A stretch of DNA of 64,000 nucleotides from Alkanindiges hydrocarboniclasticus (GCF_001982605.1 NZ_MLCN01000027.1:1-64000); one strand, 5' to 3'; positions 34,601 to 44,373 are shown, counted from the first letter of the stretch. Numbers and translations: made by a program. Notes: generated by a model not told the origin, from the letters alone.

Positions 34601-36985
34601 ATGATTCACTTACTGGGTATTCGCCATCATGGCCCGGGGTCGGCACGCAGCGTGCTGGCGGCCTTACACACATTGCAGCCTGACTGCATCCTGATCGAAG
34701 GCCCTAGCGATGCTGATGCACTGCTACAGCATGTGCTTGATCCCGCCTTTGTGCCGCCTGTAGCGTTGCTCATCAACACCCCCATTCAAAAGCAGGAACG
34801 CCCGCAGGCTGTATTTTATCCATTTGCCGAGTTTTCGCCGGAATGGCAGGCCATGCGCTTTGCAGCACAGCATACAATTCATGTTCGCTTTATGGATTTA
34901 CCCTGCCAGCATGGTTTTGCCATTGACAGTGAATGGCAGGCAAAAATGGCTGAGCAAGCCAAGCAGGAACAGGCTAAGCCAGACCCTGATGCCGCTTTGC
35001 CTGATGCTGCTCATTCGGAAGTTCTTGCTGATATAGACCGCATTGATCCCATCCGGTTGCTGGCTGAAGCTGCCGGTTATCAGGATAGCGAACGCTTCTG
35101 GGAGCATCTGGTTGAACAGCAACCGCACGCTGGTAATGTGTTTGAACTGGTGGGTGATGCCATGCAGGCCGTACGTGAACATATTGAAAGCCAATACAGT
35201 GAAGCACAACAGCAGTCTTATGCCTATTACCGGGAAAAACTGCGGGAAGCCTGTATGCGCAAAGCCTTGCGTCAGGCTGAAAAAGACGGCTTCCAGAACA
35301 TTGTGGTGGTGTGTGGCGCATGGCATGTGCCCGCTTTGCGCGAACTGAAAAAAACCCAGAAAGACGACAATGCCTTGCTGAAAGGCTTACCCAAAGTAAA
35401 AACCGAAAGTGCATGGATTGCATGGACCCATGGTCGGCTAAACCGCGATAGTGGTTACGGTGCAGGCATTGAATCAGTGGGCTGGTATGCCCATTTGTGG
35501 AAACACTATACCCAGACGCCTGAAGGACAAGCCATTGATGCTGAAAAAATCAGTATTGACTGGCTAAGCCGCTTTGCCCATGCCCTGCGCCAGCAGGGAC
35601 AGGATGCCTCCAGTGCGCAACTGATTGACGCAACCCAGTTAATTCAGGCCTTGTTGAGCTTGCGAGGACGACATTTACCGGATCTGGATGACTTGCAGGA
35701 AGCCATTGTCAGTGTCCTGCATCATGGCTATGCCCTGCCGCAACCCGTGCTGGACCAATTACTGGCCGATGAAAAGCTGGGGCAAGTGCCTGAAGCCCTG
35801 CAAAACCTGCCGATTCAGCAAGACTTTGCCCAGCAATGCAAAAGCTTTCGCTTAAAACTGGAAGCACCACATAAAACCATTGAGCTGGATTTGCGCGTTG
35901 CCTTTGATCTGGCAAAAAGCCAGTTTTTGCATCGCTTAAAACTACTGGGCCTGCAATGGGCAGCGCTGGAAAACTACCCGAAAGGCCGTGGCAGTTATAA
36001 AGAAACATGGACGCTGTCATGGCAGCCCGAAAACAGCCTGTTTTTGAATGAGATGTCTGTGTGGGGCAACCGGGTTGATCAGGCCGCACAGGCGCTGATC
36101 CATGACCAGATCCAGCATGTCGATGACATTGCCATACTGGCCAGAACCATTGAAGGTATCCTGCTTGCAGCGCTGGATGACAGTCTGGAAACAGCCCTGT
36201 TACGACTTGATGCACTGTCCAGCCAGCAGCACGATCCGGTTTTGCTGATCCAGGCGCTGAACCCACTGGCCAATGCTGTGCGTTATGGCAGCGTGCGCCC
36301 GTTTAATCCTGAGCTGTTACAGCAAATCATTCATCGGTTTGCCCTGCGCATTAGCCTGTCCATGCCATTGCATTGCCAGAACTTAAATGATGAGGTGGCC
36401 GTAGAACGCGCCAAACAGCTTGACCAGTTTTATCAGCTGATTGACCTGCTGGACGATGCCGAACTCCGGCAGGCATGGCAAAGCCTGTTAGTTAAACTGC
36501 TCAATACTGAAACCCTGCATGGCTATTTGCAGGGCTGGTGCTGCCGGATTGCCCGTGAACAGCAGTTGATTGACGATGCACAGGCACGCACCCGGTTTTC
36601 CCATGCATTATCAAGTGGTCAGACACCGGAATACAGTGCAGCATGGTTTGAGGGATTTATTACCCAGCAGGCATTGTTGCTGATCCATGATGACACTTTA
36701 TGGCAATTGGTAGATCAGTGGCTGCTTGGCCTGTCGGAACTGCAATTGATTGAACTCTTGCCATTATTGCGTCGCACGACCTCAAGTTTTAGTCATCCTG
36801 AACGGCAGCAACTGGCGCAAAAGTCACAGCATGGACACAGTGTACAAGGCAAACAACAGGGTCTGGAAGCGTTAAATCAGGCGCGCAGCCAGCAGGTACT
36901 GGCTGTATTACAGCAGTGGTTGCATTTACCACGCGATCAGGACTTGCCAGCCCGTCAGGCTGATACTCAGGAGCAAACTGTATGA
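34601..36985 (+). CDS. DUF5682-like protein (YehM-like) with paired GxxH motifs
   Basis: A 794-residue cytosolic protein. It opens with HLLGIRHHGPGSARSVL, has LIEGP at 31-35, RFMDLP at 96-101 and CGAWHVPAL at 238-246. Two GxxH motifs (GIRH, 6-9; GAWH, 239-242) and an early glutamate after a beta strand are the pattern of the TIKI/TraB/ChaN/EreA superfamily, which includes metal-dependent peptidases and esterases. The remaining 550 residues are helical and unrecognised. The ATG at 34601 has AGGA upstream. The last four bases overlap the VWA gene, so the two products are coupled. Family name from memory; enzymatic role inferred. Confidence 0.78.
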   Translation: MIHLLGIRHHGPGSARSVLAALHTLQPDCILIEGPSDADALLQHVLDPAFVPPVALLINTPIQKQERPQAVFYPFAEFSPEWQAMRFAAQHTIHVRFMDLPCQHGFAIDSEWQAKMAEQAKQEQAKPDPDAALPDAAHSEVLADIDRIDPIRLLAEAAGYQDSERFWEHLVEQQPHAGNVFELVGDAMQAVREHIESQYSEAQQQSYAYYREKLREACMRKALRQAEKDGFQNIVVVCGAWHVPALRELKKTQKDDNALLKGLPKVKTESAWIAWTHGRLNRDSGYGAGIESVGWYAHLWKHYTQTPEGQAIDAEKISIDWLSRFAHALRQQGQDASSAQLIDATQLIQALLSLRGRHLPDLDDLQEAIVSVLHHGYALPQPVLDQLLADEKLGQVPEALQNLPIQQDFAQQCKSFRLKLEAPHKTIELDLRVAFDLAKSQFLHRLKLLGLQWAALENYPKGRGSYKETWTLSWQPENSLFLNEMSVWGNRVDQAAQALIHDQIQHVDDIAILARTIEGILLAALDDSLETALLRLDALSSQQHDPVLLIQALNPLANAVRYGSVRPFNPELLQQIIHRFALRISLSMPLHCQNLNDEVAVERAKQLDQFYQLIDLLDDAELRQAWQSLLVKLLNTETLHGYLQGWCCRIAREQQLIDDAQARTRFSHALSSGQTPEYSAAWFEGFITQQALLLIHDDTLWQLVDQWLLGLSELQLIELLPLLRRTTSSFSHPERQQLAQKSQHGHSVQGKQQGLEALNQARSQQVLAVLQQWLHLPRDQDLPARQADTQEQTV

Positions 36986-38118
36986 ATCAATCTGCCATGA
37001 CTGAACGTGAGCGACGCTGGCGTCTGGTGCTGGGTGAAGCACCAGAACAGTCTGGTCAATGGAGCCAGCAGGATGTCCAGATGAATCAGGCGTTGAGCCT
37101 GTTGTACCAGAGTGAATCAGACCGCCGCGGTGGACTGGGTTCATCCTCGCCCAAAATTGCCCAGTGGCTGGGGGATATTCGCCAGTATTTTCCAAGTTCT
37201 GTGGTCAAGATCATGCAAAAGGATGCTTTAGAACGCCTTAATTTGCAGCAGATGCTGTTGGAACCTGAATTACTGGCTACCGTGGAAGCCGATATCCATA
37301 TGGTGAGCACGCTGATCAACCTTAACCATTTAATGCCTGAACAAACCAAGGAAACCGCACGTCAGGTGGTGCGTAAGGTGGTTGAAGAACTGGAGCGACG
37401 TTTGGCACAGCCCATGCAGCAAGCCATTCGGGGTAGCCTCAATCGCGCCCAGCATAGTCGTCGCCCAAAACGGATTCAGGACATTAACTGGAAGCGCACC
37501 ATTCAGGCCAACCTGAAACACTGGCAACAGGACTACCAGACCATTATTCCGCATGAGCTGCATGGTCATCCACGCCAGCAATCCTCCATGAAGGATATTG
37601 TATTGTGTGTGGATCAAAGTGGCTCCATGGCGCCTTCGGTGGTGTATTCCAGCCTGTTTGCTGCAGTGATGGCCAGCATCCGCGCGGTCAGTACCCAGAT
37701 GGTGGTGTTTGATACCAGTATTGTCGACCTCACGCCGCTGCTGGCTGACCCGGTGGACGTGCTGTTTGGTACACAGCTTGGCGGCGGCACAGACATTGCC
37801 AAGGCACTTAAATTTTGCCGCCAGAAAATCACCCGGCCTGAAGATACCATCTTTATTCTGGTGAGCGACCTGTACGAAGGCGGTGATGCCAAGCAAATGC
37901 TGAAACAGGCGGCTGAAATGGTCAATAGCGGCATTCAGGTGATTGCCCTGCTGGCTTTATCCGATGAAGGCGCACCGTTTTATGATGCCAATCATGCCAC
38001 CTTATTTTCTCAAATGGGGATTCCAACCTTTGCCTGCACGCCGGACCAGTTTCCTGACATTATGGCCGCTGCTATTGAAAAACGGGATATTCAGCAGCTT
38101 TTGGCACAGAATCCTTAA
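36982..38118 (+). CDS. VWA-domain protein (YehP/CoxE-like)
   Basis: A 378-residue protein, the same length I recall for E. coli YehP. About 200 helical residues precede a von Willebrand factor A domain with a complete metal-ion-dependent adhesion site: DQSGS (Asp211, Ser213, Ser215), Thr270 in LGGGTDIAKAL and Asp296 in LVSDLYEGGD. Such proteins act with MoxR ATPases as substrate adaptors. It is the last gene of the operon and overlaps DUF5682 by ATGA with AGGAG nine bases upstream. No signal peptide is present, so it acts in the cytosol. Confidence 0.92.
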   Translation: MNQSAMTERERRWRLVLGEAPEQSGQWSQQDVQMNQALSLLYQSESDRRGGLGSSSPKIAQWLGDIRQYFPSSVVKIMQKDALERLNLQQMLLEPELLATVEADIHMVSTLINLNHLMPEQTKETARQVVRKVVEELERRLAQPMQQAIRGSLNRAQHSRRPKRIQDINWKRTIQANLKHWQQDYQTIIPHELHGHPRQQSSMKDIVLCVDQSGSMAPSVVYSSLFAAVMASIRAVSTQMVVFDTSIVDLTPLLADPVDVLFGTQLGGGTDIAKALKFCRQKITRPEDTIFILVSDLYEGGDAKQMLKQAAEMVNSGIQVIALLALSDEGAPFYDANHATLFSQMGIPTFACTPDQFPDIMAAAIEKRDIQQLLAQNP

Positions 38119-38191
38119 ATAAATAAGAACCTGAAACTGGCGTGTCATTTCATACTGGTGATCGCTAGCACAGCAACGCTAAAACATTAAT

Positions 38192-38232
38192 GGAAAGGCA
38201 GACCGCAAGATGACAAAAAAATCTGCCTTTCC
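38192..38232. other. 11-bp hairpin between the VWA operon and copA
   Basis: GGAAAGGCAGA and TCTGCCTTTCC pair perfectly around a 19-base loop holding seven A residues. It sits between convergent genes, so a terminator role is likely, but no T tract follows either arm. Confidence 0.5.
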
Positions 38233-38247
38233 ATGGCATCATTTTCT

Positions 38248-40731
38248 TTAATCCACTTTGAACCTACTTAGGCGCAAGGCATTCATCACCACCGATACCG
38301 AGCTAAGCGACATGGCCAGTGCCGCCATCATCGGGGTGAGTAAAATACCAAATAGCGGATAAAGCACCCCGGCCGCAACGGGTACCCCAATGGCGTTATA
38401 CAGCAGGGAAAATGTCAGGTTTTGCTTCATGTTTTTCACCGTGGCCTGTGACAAGCGATAAGCCCGGGCAATGCCATACAAATCACCTTTCACCAACGTC
38501 ACACTGGCACTTTGCATGGCAATATCGGTGCCGGTGCCCATGGCAATTCCCACTGTTGCGGCTGCCAGTGCGGGCGCATCATTAATGCCATCACCGGCCA
38601 TAGCCACCACCTTGCCCTGCTGTTGCAGGCGTTTGACCAGCTCAGCCTTGCTGTGCGGAGTCATGTCGCCATAGGCCTGGGTAATCTCCAGGGTATTGGC
38701 TACTACATTGGCACTGGCCTGACTATCGCCAGTTGCCATAATCACTTCAAGGTTTTGCGCTTTTAGGAACGCCAGAGCCTGCGCGGTGGTTGCCTTGATG
38801 GGATCATTCACACTCACCAAAGCAGCCAGTTGTCCATTAATGGCAAAATACAAAATGATTTCACCCTGATGACGCAATTCTTGCGCCTGACGCTGGGTGG
38901 CACTGTCTAGCACAATGCCTGCCTGTTTCAGCCAGCTTTCACTGCCAGCCATTAACTGATGACCGTTGAGCTTGGCTTGTACGCCAATCCCGGATGAAGA
39001 ATCAAAATCTTCCACCGTTTGCAGGCTGATATTTTGGGTGTGGGCAGCTTGCATAATGGCACGTGCCAGTGGATGCTCGCTGCCCTGCTCCAGTGATGCC
39101 AGCATGCCCAAAAGCTGATCATTGTCAAACTGGTTGGTCTTGGCAAGCAAACGATTCAATACCGGACGGCCTTCCGTTAAGGTGCCGGTTTTATCAATCA
39201 CCACCGTGGTCACTTGCCGTAGCTGCTCAATGGCTTCGGCATTACTAAACAGCACGCCGCTGGTTGCAGCCCGGCCAGTTGCAGCCATAATCGACATGGG
39301 CGTTGCCAAGCCTAATGCACAAGGACAGGCAATAATCAGCACGGCCACACTGTTGAGCAAGGCATAACTTAACTGCGGTTGCGGGCCAAACAATGCCCAA
39401 ACTGCAAATGTCATCAGTGCAATCGCCAGCACCACCAGTACAAAACCACCCGCCACTTTGTCAGCAATTCGCTGCATGGGCGCACGCGAACGTTGTGCAT
39501 CCGCTACCAGCCGCACAATCTGCGCCAGCATGCTGTCCTGTCCAATATGCTGCGCTTCAATCACTACGCTGCCACTGCCATTAATTGTGGCACCAATCAC
39601 CCGGTCACCAGCCTGTTTTTTCACTGGCATCGGTTCACCCGTCAGCATGGATTCATCAATACTAGTGCTTCCCTCTAGTACCATGCCATCTACCGGAATT
39701 TTATCACCGGGCCGGATGCGCAACTGGTCACCCACCTGCACCTGTTCCAGTGGAATTTCCTGTGCCTGCCCATCCTGCACCCGCCATGCAGTACTGGCCT
39801 GTAAACCCAGCAGGCTTTTTAGTGCGCTGGAGGTTTTGGAGCGGGCTTTAAGCTCCAGAATCTGGCCAAATAAGGTGAGTGATACAATCATACAGGCGGC
39901 TTCAAAATACACGCCCACCCGACCATGCATATAAAACGACTGCGGGAAAATTTGCGGGGCTAGTGTAGCCACCACGCTATAAATAAATGAGGCGCTCACG
40001 CCAATGCCAATGAGCGTCCACATATTCAAATGACGGGTTTTTAGGGATGCAAAACAACGCTGTAAAATTGGCCAACCCGCCCACAGTACCACAGGCAGGC
40101 TAAGTAAGAGTTCCAGCCCACTGCGTACACCGGCAGACAGTCCTGCAATATGGTGACCCAGCATGGCCAGTGTCATGACGATGATAGATAGCGGCAATGT
40201 CCAGTAAAAACGACGGCTAAAATCAACCAGTTCCGGTGATACCTCATCAGTTAAACTGGGCTGCATGGGTTCTAGCGCCATGCCACAAACTGGACAGGTG
40301 CCCGGCCCTTTTTGCACAATTTCCGGGTCCATGGGACAGGTGTACAACATTTCCGATGCACCAGCGGGCAAGGGCTGTGTGGCTTTTGGTTGCAAGTATT
40401 TTTCTGGCTCAGCCTGAAATTTGGCCAAACAACCTTCCCGGCAAAAATAATAGTGCTGCTGCTGATAATCAGTATGCCACTGACTCGCTGTGCTGACTGT
40501 CATGCCGCACACCGGATCAATGGCCGACTCAGTTGGGTAATCAGGGTTTGCATTGGACTTTGTTCCGCCACAACATCCCTGTTTTTCTGGCTCAGTTGCA
40601 ATTGACTGGGTTGGCTGATGTTGATGATTCGACAAATGTGGATCGCTGGCATCTTGAGGCACTTCGCCACAACAGGAGGAATGGGCCTTGTGATTTGTGT
40701 GGTTTGCGTGGTCTGATTTAGCATGATTCAT
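38248..40731 (-). CDS. copA: P1B-type copper/heavy-metal exporting ATPase
   Basis: An 827-residue inner-membrane pump. Instead of HMA domains the N-terminus has a His/Cys-rich stretch ([19 protein letters not shown]), a YHS domain with DPVCGM (72-77) and Cys97/Cys101, and a YTCPMDPE...CPVCGM heavy-metal-binding domain (130-151). The core has [11 protein letters not shown], the transmembrane metal site [12 protein letters not shown], the phosphorylation motif [11 protein letters not shown] and [12 protein letters not shown]. The ATG at 40731 has AGG upstream; one at 40752 lies at the predicted transcript start. Copper or silver export is most likely. A divergent MerR gene controls it. Confidence 0.92.
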   Translation of the reverse strand: MNHAKSDHANHTNHKAHSSCCGEVPQDASDPHLSNHQHQPTQSIATEPEKQGCCGGTKSNANPDYPTESAIDPVCGMTVSTASQWHTDYQQQHYYFCREGCLAKFQAEPEKYLQPKATQPLPAGASEMLYTCPMDPEIVQKGPGTCPVCGMALEPMQPSLTDEVSPELVDFSRRFYWTLPLSIIVMTLAMLGHHIAGLSAGVRSGLELLLSLPVVLWAGWPILQRCFASLKTRHLNMWTLIGIGVSASFIYSVVATLAPQIFPQSFYMHGRVGVYFEAACMIVSLTLFGQILELKARSKTSSALKSLLGLQASTAWRVQDGQAQEIPLEQVQVGDQLRIRPGDKIPVDGMVLEGSTSIDESMLTGEPMPVKKQAGDRVIGATINGSGSVVIEAQHIGQDSMLAQIVRLVADAQRSRAPMQRIADKVAGGFVLVVLAIALMTFAVWALFGPQPQLSYALLNSVAVLIIACPCALGLATPMSIMAATGRAATSGVLFSNAEAIEQLRQVTTVVIDKTGTLTEGRPVLNRLLAKTNQFDNDQLLGMLASLEQGSEHPLARAIMQAAHTQNISLQTVEDFDSSSGIGVQAKLNGHQLMAGSESWLKQAGIVLDSATQRQAQELRHQGEIILYFAINGQLAALVSVNDPIKATTAQALAFLKAQNLEVIMATGDSQASANVVANTLEITQAYGDMTPHSKAELVKRLQQQGKVVAMAGDGINDAPALAAATVGIAMGTGTDIAMQSASVTLVKGDLYGIARAYRLSQATVKNMKQNLTFSLLYNAIGVPVAAGVLYPLFGILLTPMMAALAMSLSSVSVVMNALRLSRFKVD

Positions 40732-40764
40732 GATCAATACCTGATTTGACATTTCTTACCAAAC

Positions 40765-40796
40765 ACGATAAACCCTGTACTCAGGTACAGAGTCAA
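40765..40796 (-). promoter_or_regulatory. MerR-type promoter/operator of copA
   Basis: On the minus strand TTGACT (40796-40791) and TATCGT (40770-40765) are separated by 20 bp, an overlong spacer. Inside it lies the dyad CTGTAC/GTACAG (40775-40790). This is the classic layout where a MerR-family protein untwists the DNA to activate transcription. Confidence 0.82.
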
Positions 40797-40877
40797 GTCC
40801 GCTTTGTACACATTTTTTGGCAACAGCAATGTTGTTTAATTATTCATTTTTTGCGCACTCATGAGGCGACAACGCAC

Positions 40878-41291
40878 ATGCTAACCATTGGCAAACTGGC
40901 AAAGCAGGCAGGTGTTTCCAGCGAAACCATCCGTTATTACCAGCGTATTGGCTTGCTGCGCATTCCTGAAAGTACACAGGCTTACCGCTATTATCAGGCG
41001 CACGATCTTGAACGTCTCTTATTTATTAAACGTGCCAAACAGGCTGGCTTGCAGCTCAATGAAATTGCCGAGTTGCTGGCACTCGATGGTTTACAGGACA
41101 AACAGCGTGTGCGTGAAGTCATCAAAAAGCGTTTGCATGAAATCCAGCACCGTATTGATGAACTCGAGCATTTACAGCATCGCCTGAGTACCTGGATTGA
41201 TGAATGCGAGCACTCCAGCACTGCCTGCTGTCCTATTTTGCAGGCGTTAAATGACCCTGCTGTTTCATCCGACCAAATTCCCAGACTTTAA
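40878..41291 (+). CDS. MerR-family metal-responsive regulator (CueR-like)
   Basis: A 137-residue dimeric activator. The winged-helix start LTIGKLAKQAGVSSETIRYYQRIGLL is classic (given here in part of the family pattern), followed by a long dimerisation helix and a metal loop. Cys110 and Cys118 are spaced C-x7-C before Pro-Ile, as Cys112 and Cys120 in CueR; an additional Cys117 is present. Copper or silver sensing is favoured over zinc or mercury because no Cys is seen near residue 79. It is divergent from copA, which has the matching promoter. The ATG at 40878 is the family start. Confidence 0.9.
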   Translation: MLTIGKLAKQAGVSSETIRYYQRIGLLRIPESTQAYRYYQAHDLERLLFIKRAKQAGLQLNEIAELLALDGLQDKQRVREVIKKRLHEIQHRIDELEHLQHRLSTWIDECEHSSTACCPILQALNDPAVSSDQIPRL

Positions 41292-41338
41292 TCCGCCTAT
41301 TGGATTGCAGATCAATCAACCATCCAGATATTGAGTAT

Positions 41339-41941
41339 ATGACACCCGAACAGCTTAAGCTTTTGCGCAAACAATTACGCCAACAGCGCCGTTCTTTAGC
41401 CTTGCGCACCCGGCAACAGGCAGGACGCAAGGTTTCTCAGCATCTGCGCAGGCAGGCTGTATTGCATCAGGCGCGCCATATTGGGATTTACCTGAGCGCC
41501 TTTAGTGAAGTTCCTACCCAGTCCATTATTAACTTGGGCTTAAAACTGCATAAAAAAATTTACCTGCCACAAATCCGTAACTTTGACCAGAAACTGCGGT
41601 GGGTGCGCATTAATCGCCAGCAATGGCAAAACCGGCGTTTTTCCAGTCACAAACTGGGTATGCATGAACCACGGCAACGCGGCATTAGCGTCAATCGCTT
41701 GGATCTATTAATAATGCCACTACTGGCCTTTGACCGGCATGGCTCCAGGGTCGGCATGGGCGGCGGTTACTATGACCGCACCTTATGGAAGAAGCATAAG
41801 GCTTACCGGCTGGGACTGGCCTATGAGTTTCAACAGGCAGAGCAGCTTGATCGGAAGCCGTGGGACCAGCCACTGGATGCCGTGCTGACCCCATCCGGCT
41901 TGATCAGTTTTACCTCACAAAAATCGTTCTACAAAACATAA
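41339..41941 (+). CDS. fau: 5-formyltetrahydrofolate cyclo-ligase
   Basis: Converts 5-formyl-THF to methenyl-THF with ATP. The 200-residue protein has the N-terminal LLRKQLRQQRRSL helix, IGIYLSAFSEVPTQ, and the family motif GMGGGYYDRTL near residue 138. ATG at 41339 has GAG at short spacing; the longer open frame upstream is not conserved. This gene (ygfA) normally follows 6S RNA; here the 15-kb accessory block separates them. It lies 47 bases after the MerR gene. Confidence 0.92.
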   Translation: MTPEQLKLLRKQLRQQRRSLALRTRQQAGRKVSQHLRRQAVLHQARHIGIYLSAFSEVPTQSIINLGLKLHKKIYLPQIRNFDQKLRWVRINRQQWQNRRFSSHKLGMHEPRQRGISVNRLDLLIMPLLAFDRHGSRVGMGGGYYDRTLWKKHKAYRLGLAYEFQQAEQLDRKPWDQPLDAVLTPSGLISFTSQKSFYKT

Positions 41942-42126
41942 AACAAAATCAAAAACAAAATCAGTGTCCTAAGCTCAGGATTCATTCATTTTTTTGTGAA
42001 TAAATGATGCCTTGAGTCTGAACCATTTGCGTCAAAAGTCCAGACAAGGTAAATTGCAGCACCAGTATTCGTTGTATTTTTATTCGTGGCAAAACTTTAT
42101 TTTGTCATTGATTGAAGGGTTAGTTA

Positions 42127-42453
42127 ATGAGTTTATTTATTTCCACTGCCTATGCTGCACCAGCGGCTGGCCAGCAAAGTCCGCTACCTTCCATCCTGAT
42201 GATGGTTGGCTTTATCCTGATTTTCTATTTTCTGATCTGGCGTCCACAAGCCAAGCGCACCAAAGAACACCGTGTCATGGTAGAGAGCATTAGTGTGGGC
42301 AGCGAAGTGGTATTTGCTGGTGGACTGATGGGCCGCATTACCAAAGTGGAAGGTGATTACGCAGTGGTTGAACTCAACCGTGGCAATGAAGTGAAAATTC
42401 AAAAAGCTGCGGTCATTTCCGTATTGCCAGAAGGCACTCTCAATAGTCTGTAA
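42127..42453 (+). CDS. yajC: Sec translocon accessory subunit YajC
   Basis: A 108-residue single-span inner-membrane protein. A hydrophobic helix (LPSILMMVGFILIFYFLIW) is followed by the signature RPQAKRTKEHRVMVESI and a small beta domain (VGSEVVFAGGLMGRITKVEGDYAVVEL, in part). It is the first gene of yajC-secD-secF. tgt, its common upstream neighbour, is not adjacent; the 185 bases before it are AT-rich. Confidence 0.95.
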   Translation: MSLFISTAYAAPAAGQQSPLPSILMMVGFILIFYFLIWRPQAKRTKEHRVMVESISVGSEVVFAGGLMGRITKVEGDYAVVELNRGNEVKIQKAAVISVLPEGTLNSL

Positions 42454-42504
42454 TTTTTATAGGGATTGGTTAATCAATCCCTTTTTTCATTAAGTAGAAT
42501 TCAA

Positions 42505-44373
42505 ATGCGTTATCCAGCGTGGAAATATGTACTGATCCTTTTTGTTCTGGTGATCAGTACATTATATGCCCTGCCCAGTCTCTATCCTGACGAGCCAGCG
42601 GTTCAGATTTCAGGCGCCAAGGCAGGAAGCCAAATAGACCAGACGGTACTGAACCGTGCAGAACAAATTTTAAAAAGCGCCAATATTGCAACCCATAACG
42701 GCAGTTTCGGCCAGAATGCGGCCTTGTTGCGCCTGCGTACCAGTGAAGACCAGATCAAAGCACAGGAAATCCTGCGCCGTGGACTGGGTGAAAACTACGT
42801 GGTTGCGCTAAACCTTGCGCCAACGACACCAGCATGGCTACAGGCCATTGGGGCCAAGCCCATGAAGCTGGGACTGGACTTGCGTGGTGGTGTACATTTC
42901 CTGCTGGAAGTAGACATGAGCAAGGCGCTGGAGCAACGACTGGAAACGGCCACGGCTGATATCCGTCGTAACCTGCGTGATAACAAGGTCAGTTTTAACG
43001 GTGTGCGTCAAACCAAAGACAATATTGTGGTGAACTTTGCCACAACCACAGACCGTGATAATGCCTTAAGCGTGCTACGCCGCCAGAGCAATGACTTTAA
43101 CATTCAGCCATTGGCCTCAGCCGATGGCCCAATCTTGCAATTGCAATATACCGAAGCCCGCTTGCAGGAAATCAACCAGTATGCGGTCAACCAGAACTTA
43201 ACCACGCTGCGTAACCGGATTAACGAGCTGGGCGTGGCAGAAGCACTGGTACAAACCCAGGGCAGCAATCGCATTGTGGTGGATTTACCGGGCGTACAGG
43301 ATACGGCCGAAGCCAAGCGCGTACTGGGCCGCACGGCCAACCTTGAGTTCCGTCTGGTGTCCGAACAGGCAGACACTTATGCTGGCGGCCCTGTTCCGGC
43401 TGGCACTCAGGCTTTCCCGTTTGAAAAGCTTGATGGACCCACCATTTTGCTCAAGCGCCAGCGTATTGTTACCGGTGAGCGCGTACAAAATGCCATGAGC
43501 GGCTATGATGAAAACAACCAGCCTGAAGTCAACATTACGCTGGATACTGCTGGCGGTAAACTGATGGCTGATGCCACCCGTAATGCCGTTGGCAAGCAAA
43601 TGGCCGTATTGTTTATCGAAAACAAGCAGCGCATTAGCTATGTCACCGATCCTGTCACTGGCAAAACAGTTGAAACCCGTACCCCCTATACCGAAAGTAT
43701 TGTGATTAACCGCGCCACCATTCAGGCTGTACTGGGTTCACAGTTCCGTATTACAGGTGTAGGTACACCTCAGGAAGCTTCCGAGCTGGCACTGTTATTG
43801 CGTGCAGGCGCACTGGCTGCCCCCATGTACTTTGTAGAAGAACGCACCGTTGGCCCAAGTCTGGGTCAGGACAATATCGACAAGGGACTGTTATCCACTC
43901 AGGTTGGTTTTGTGCTGGTTGCGCTGTTCATGATCGTGTTTTACCGCGTGTTTGGCTTAATTGCCAACGTGGCACTGTTTATGAACCTTGCCATGATCCT
44001 GACAATAATGTCATGGATTGGCGCGGCACTGTCCCTGCCCGGTATTGCCGGTATTGTGCTGACCATTGGTATGGCGGTCGATGCCAACGTCCTGATCTGT
44101 GAGCGAATACGGGAAGAAATTCGCTGGGGGTCCTCACCCAAGCAGGCCATTGTGGCAGGTTATGACCGCGCTTATACCACCATCTTTGACTCCAACCTGA
44201 CTACACTGCTGGTTGCATTCATCCTGTTTGCTATTGGTAGCGGCCCTATCAAAGGCTTCGCCGTTACACTGGCCATTGGTATTATCTGCTCCATGTTCAC
44301 GGCCATCACGGTCACCCGTGGTATTGTGCAACTGGTTTATGGCAAGCGCCGTATTGAAAAATTGAGCATTTGA
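42505..44373 (+). CDS. secD: protein translocase subunit SecD
   Basis: Part of the SecDF complex that uses proton motive force to pull exported proteins across the membrane. The 622-residue sequence has an N-terminal helix, a large periplasmic domain starting at KLGLDLRGGVHFLLEVD, and an RND-type membrane half with GIAGIVLTIGMAVDANVLICERIREE. The ATG at 42505 begins the conserved MRYPAWKY; a TTG at 42466 would sit on the ribosome site. secF follows by 10 bases. Confidence 0.96.
   Translation: MRYPAWKYVLILFVLVISTLYALPSLYPDEPAVQISGAKAGSQIDQTVLNRAEQILKSANIATHNGSFGQNAALLRLRTSEDQIKAQEILRRGLGENYVVALNLAPTTPAWLQAIGAKPMKLGLDLRGGVHFLLEVDMSKALEQRLETATADIRRNLRDNKVSFNGVRQTKDNIVVNFATTTDRDNALSVLRRQSNDFNIQPLASADGPILQLQYTEARLQEINQYAVNQNLTTLRNRINELGVAEALVQTQGSNRIVVDLPGVQDTAEAKRVLGRTANLEFRLVSEQADTYAGGPVPAGTQAFPFEKLDGPTILLKRQRIVTGERVQNAMSGYDENNQPEVNITLDTAGGKLMADATRNAVGKQMAVLFIENKQRISYVTDPVTGKTVETRTPYTESIVINRATIQAVLGSQFRITGVGTPQEASELALLLRAGALAAPMYFVEERTVGPSLGQDNIDKGLLSTQVGFVLVALFMIVFYRVFGLIANVALFMNLAMILTIMSWIGAALSLPGIAGIVLTIGMAVDANVLICERIREEIRWGSSPKQAIVAGYDRAYTTIFDSNLTTLLVAFILFAIGSGPIKGFAVTLAIGIICSMFTAITVTRGIVQLVYGKRRIEKLSI

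Noticed and set aside
35709-36266. 185-residue open frame on the minus strand opposite the DUF5682 gene
   Set aside because: Antisense to a clear gene, no ribosome site and no motif.
38192-38232. Hairpin called as a firm terminator
   Set aside because: The stem is perfect but the loop is 19 bases and no T tract follows either arm, so it is listed only as a hairpin.
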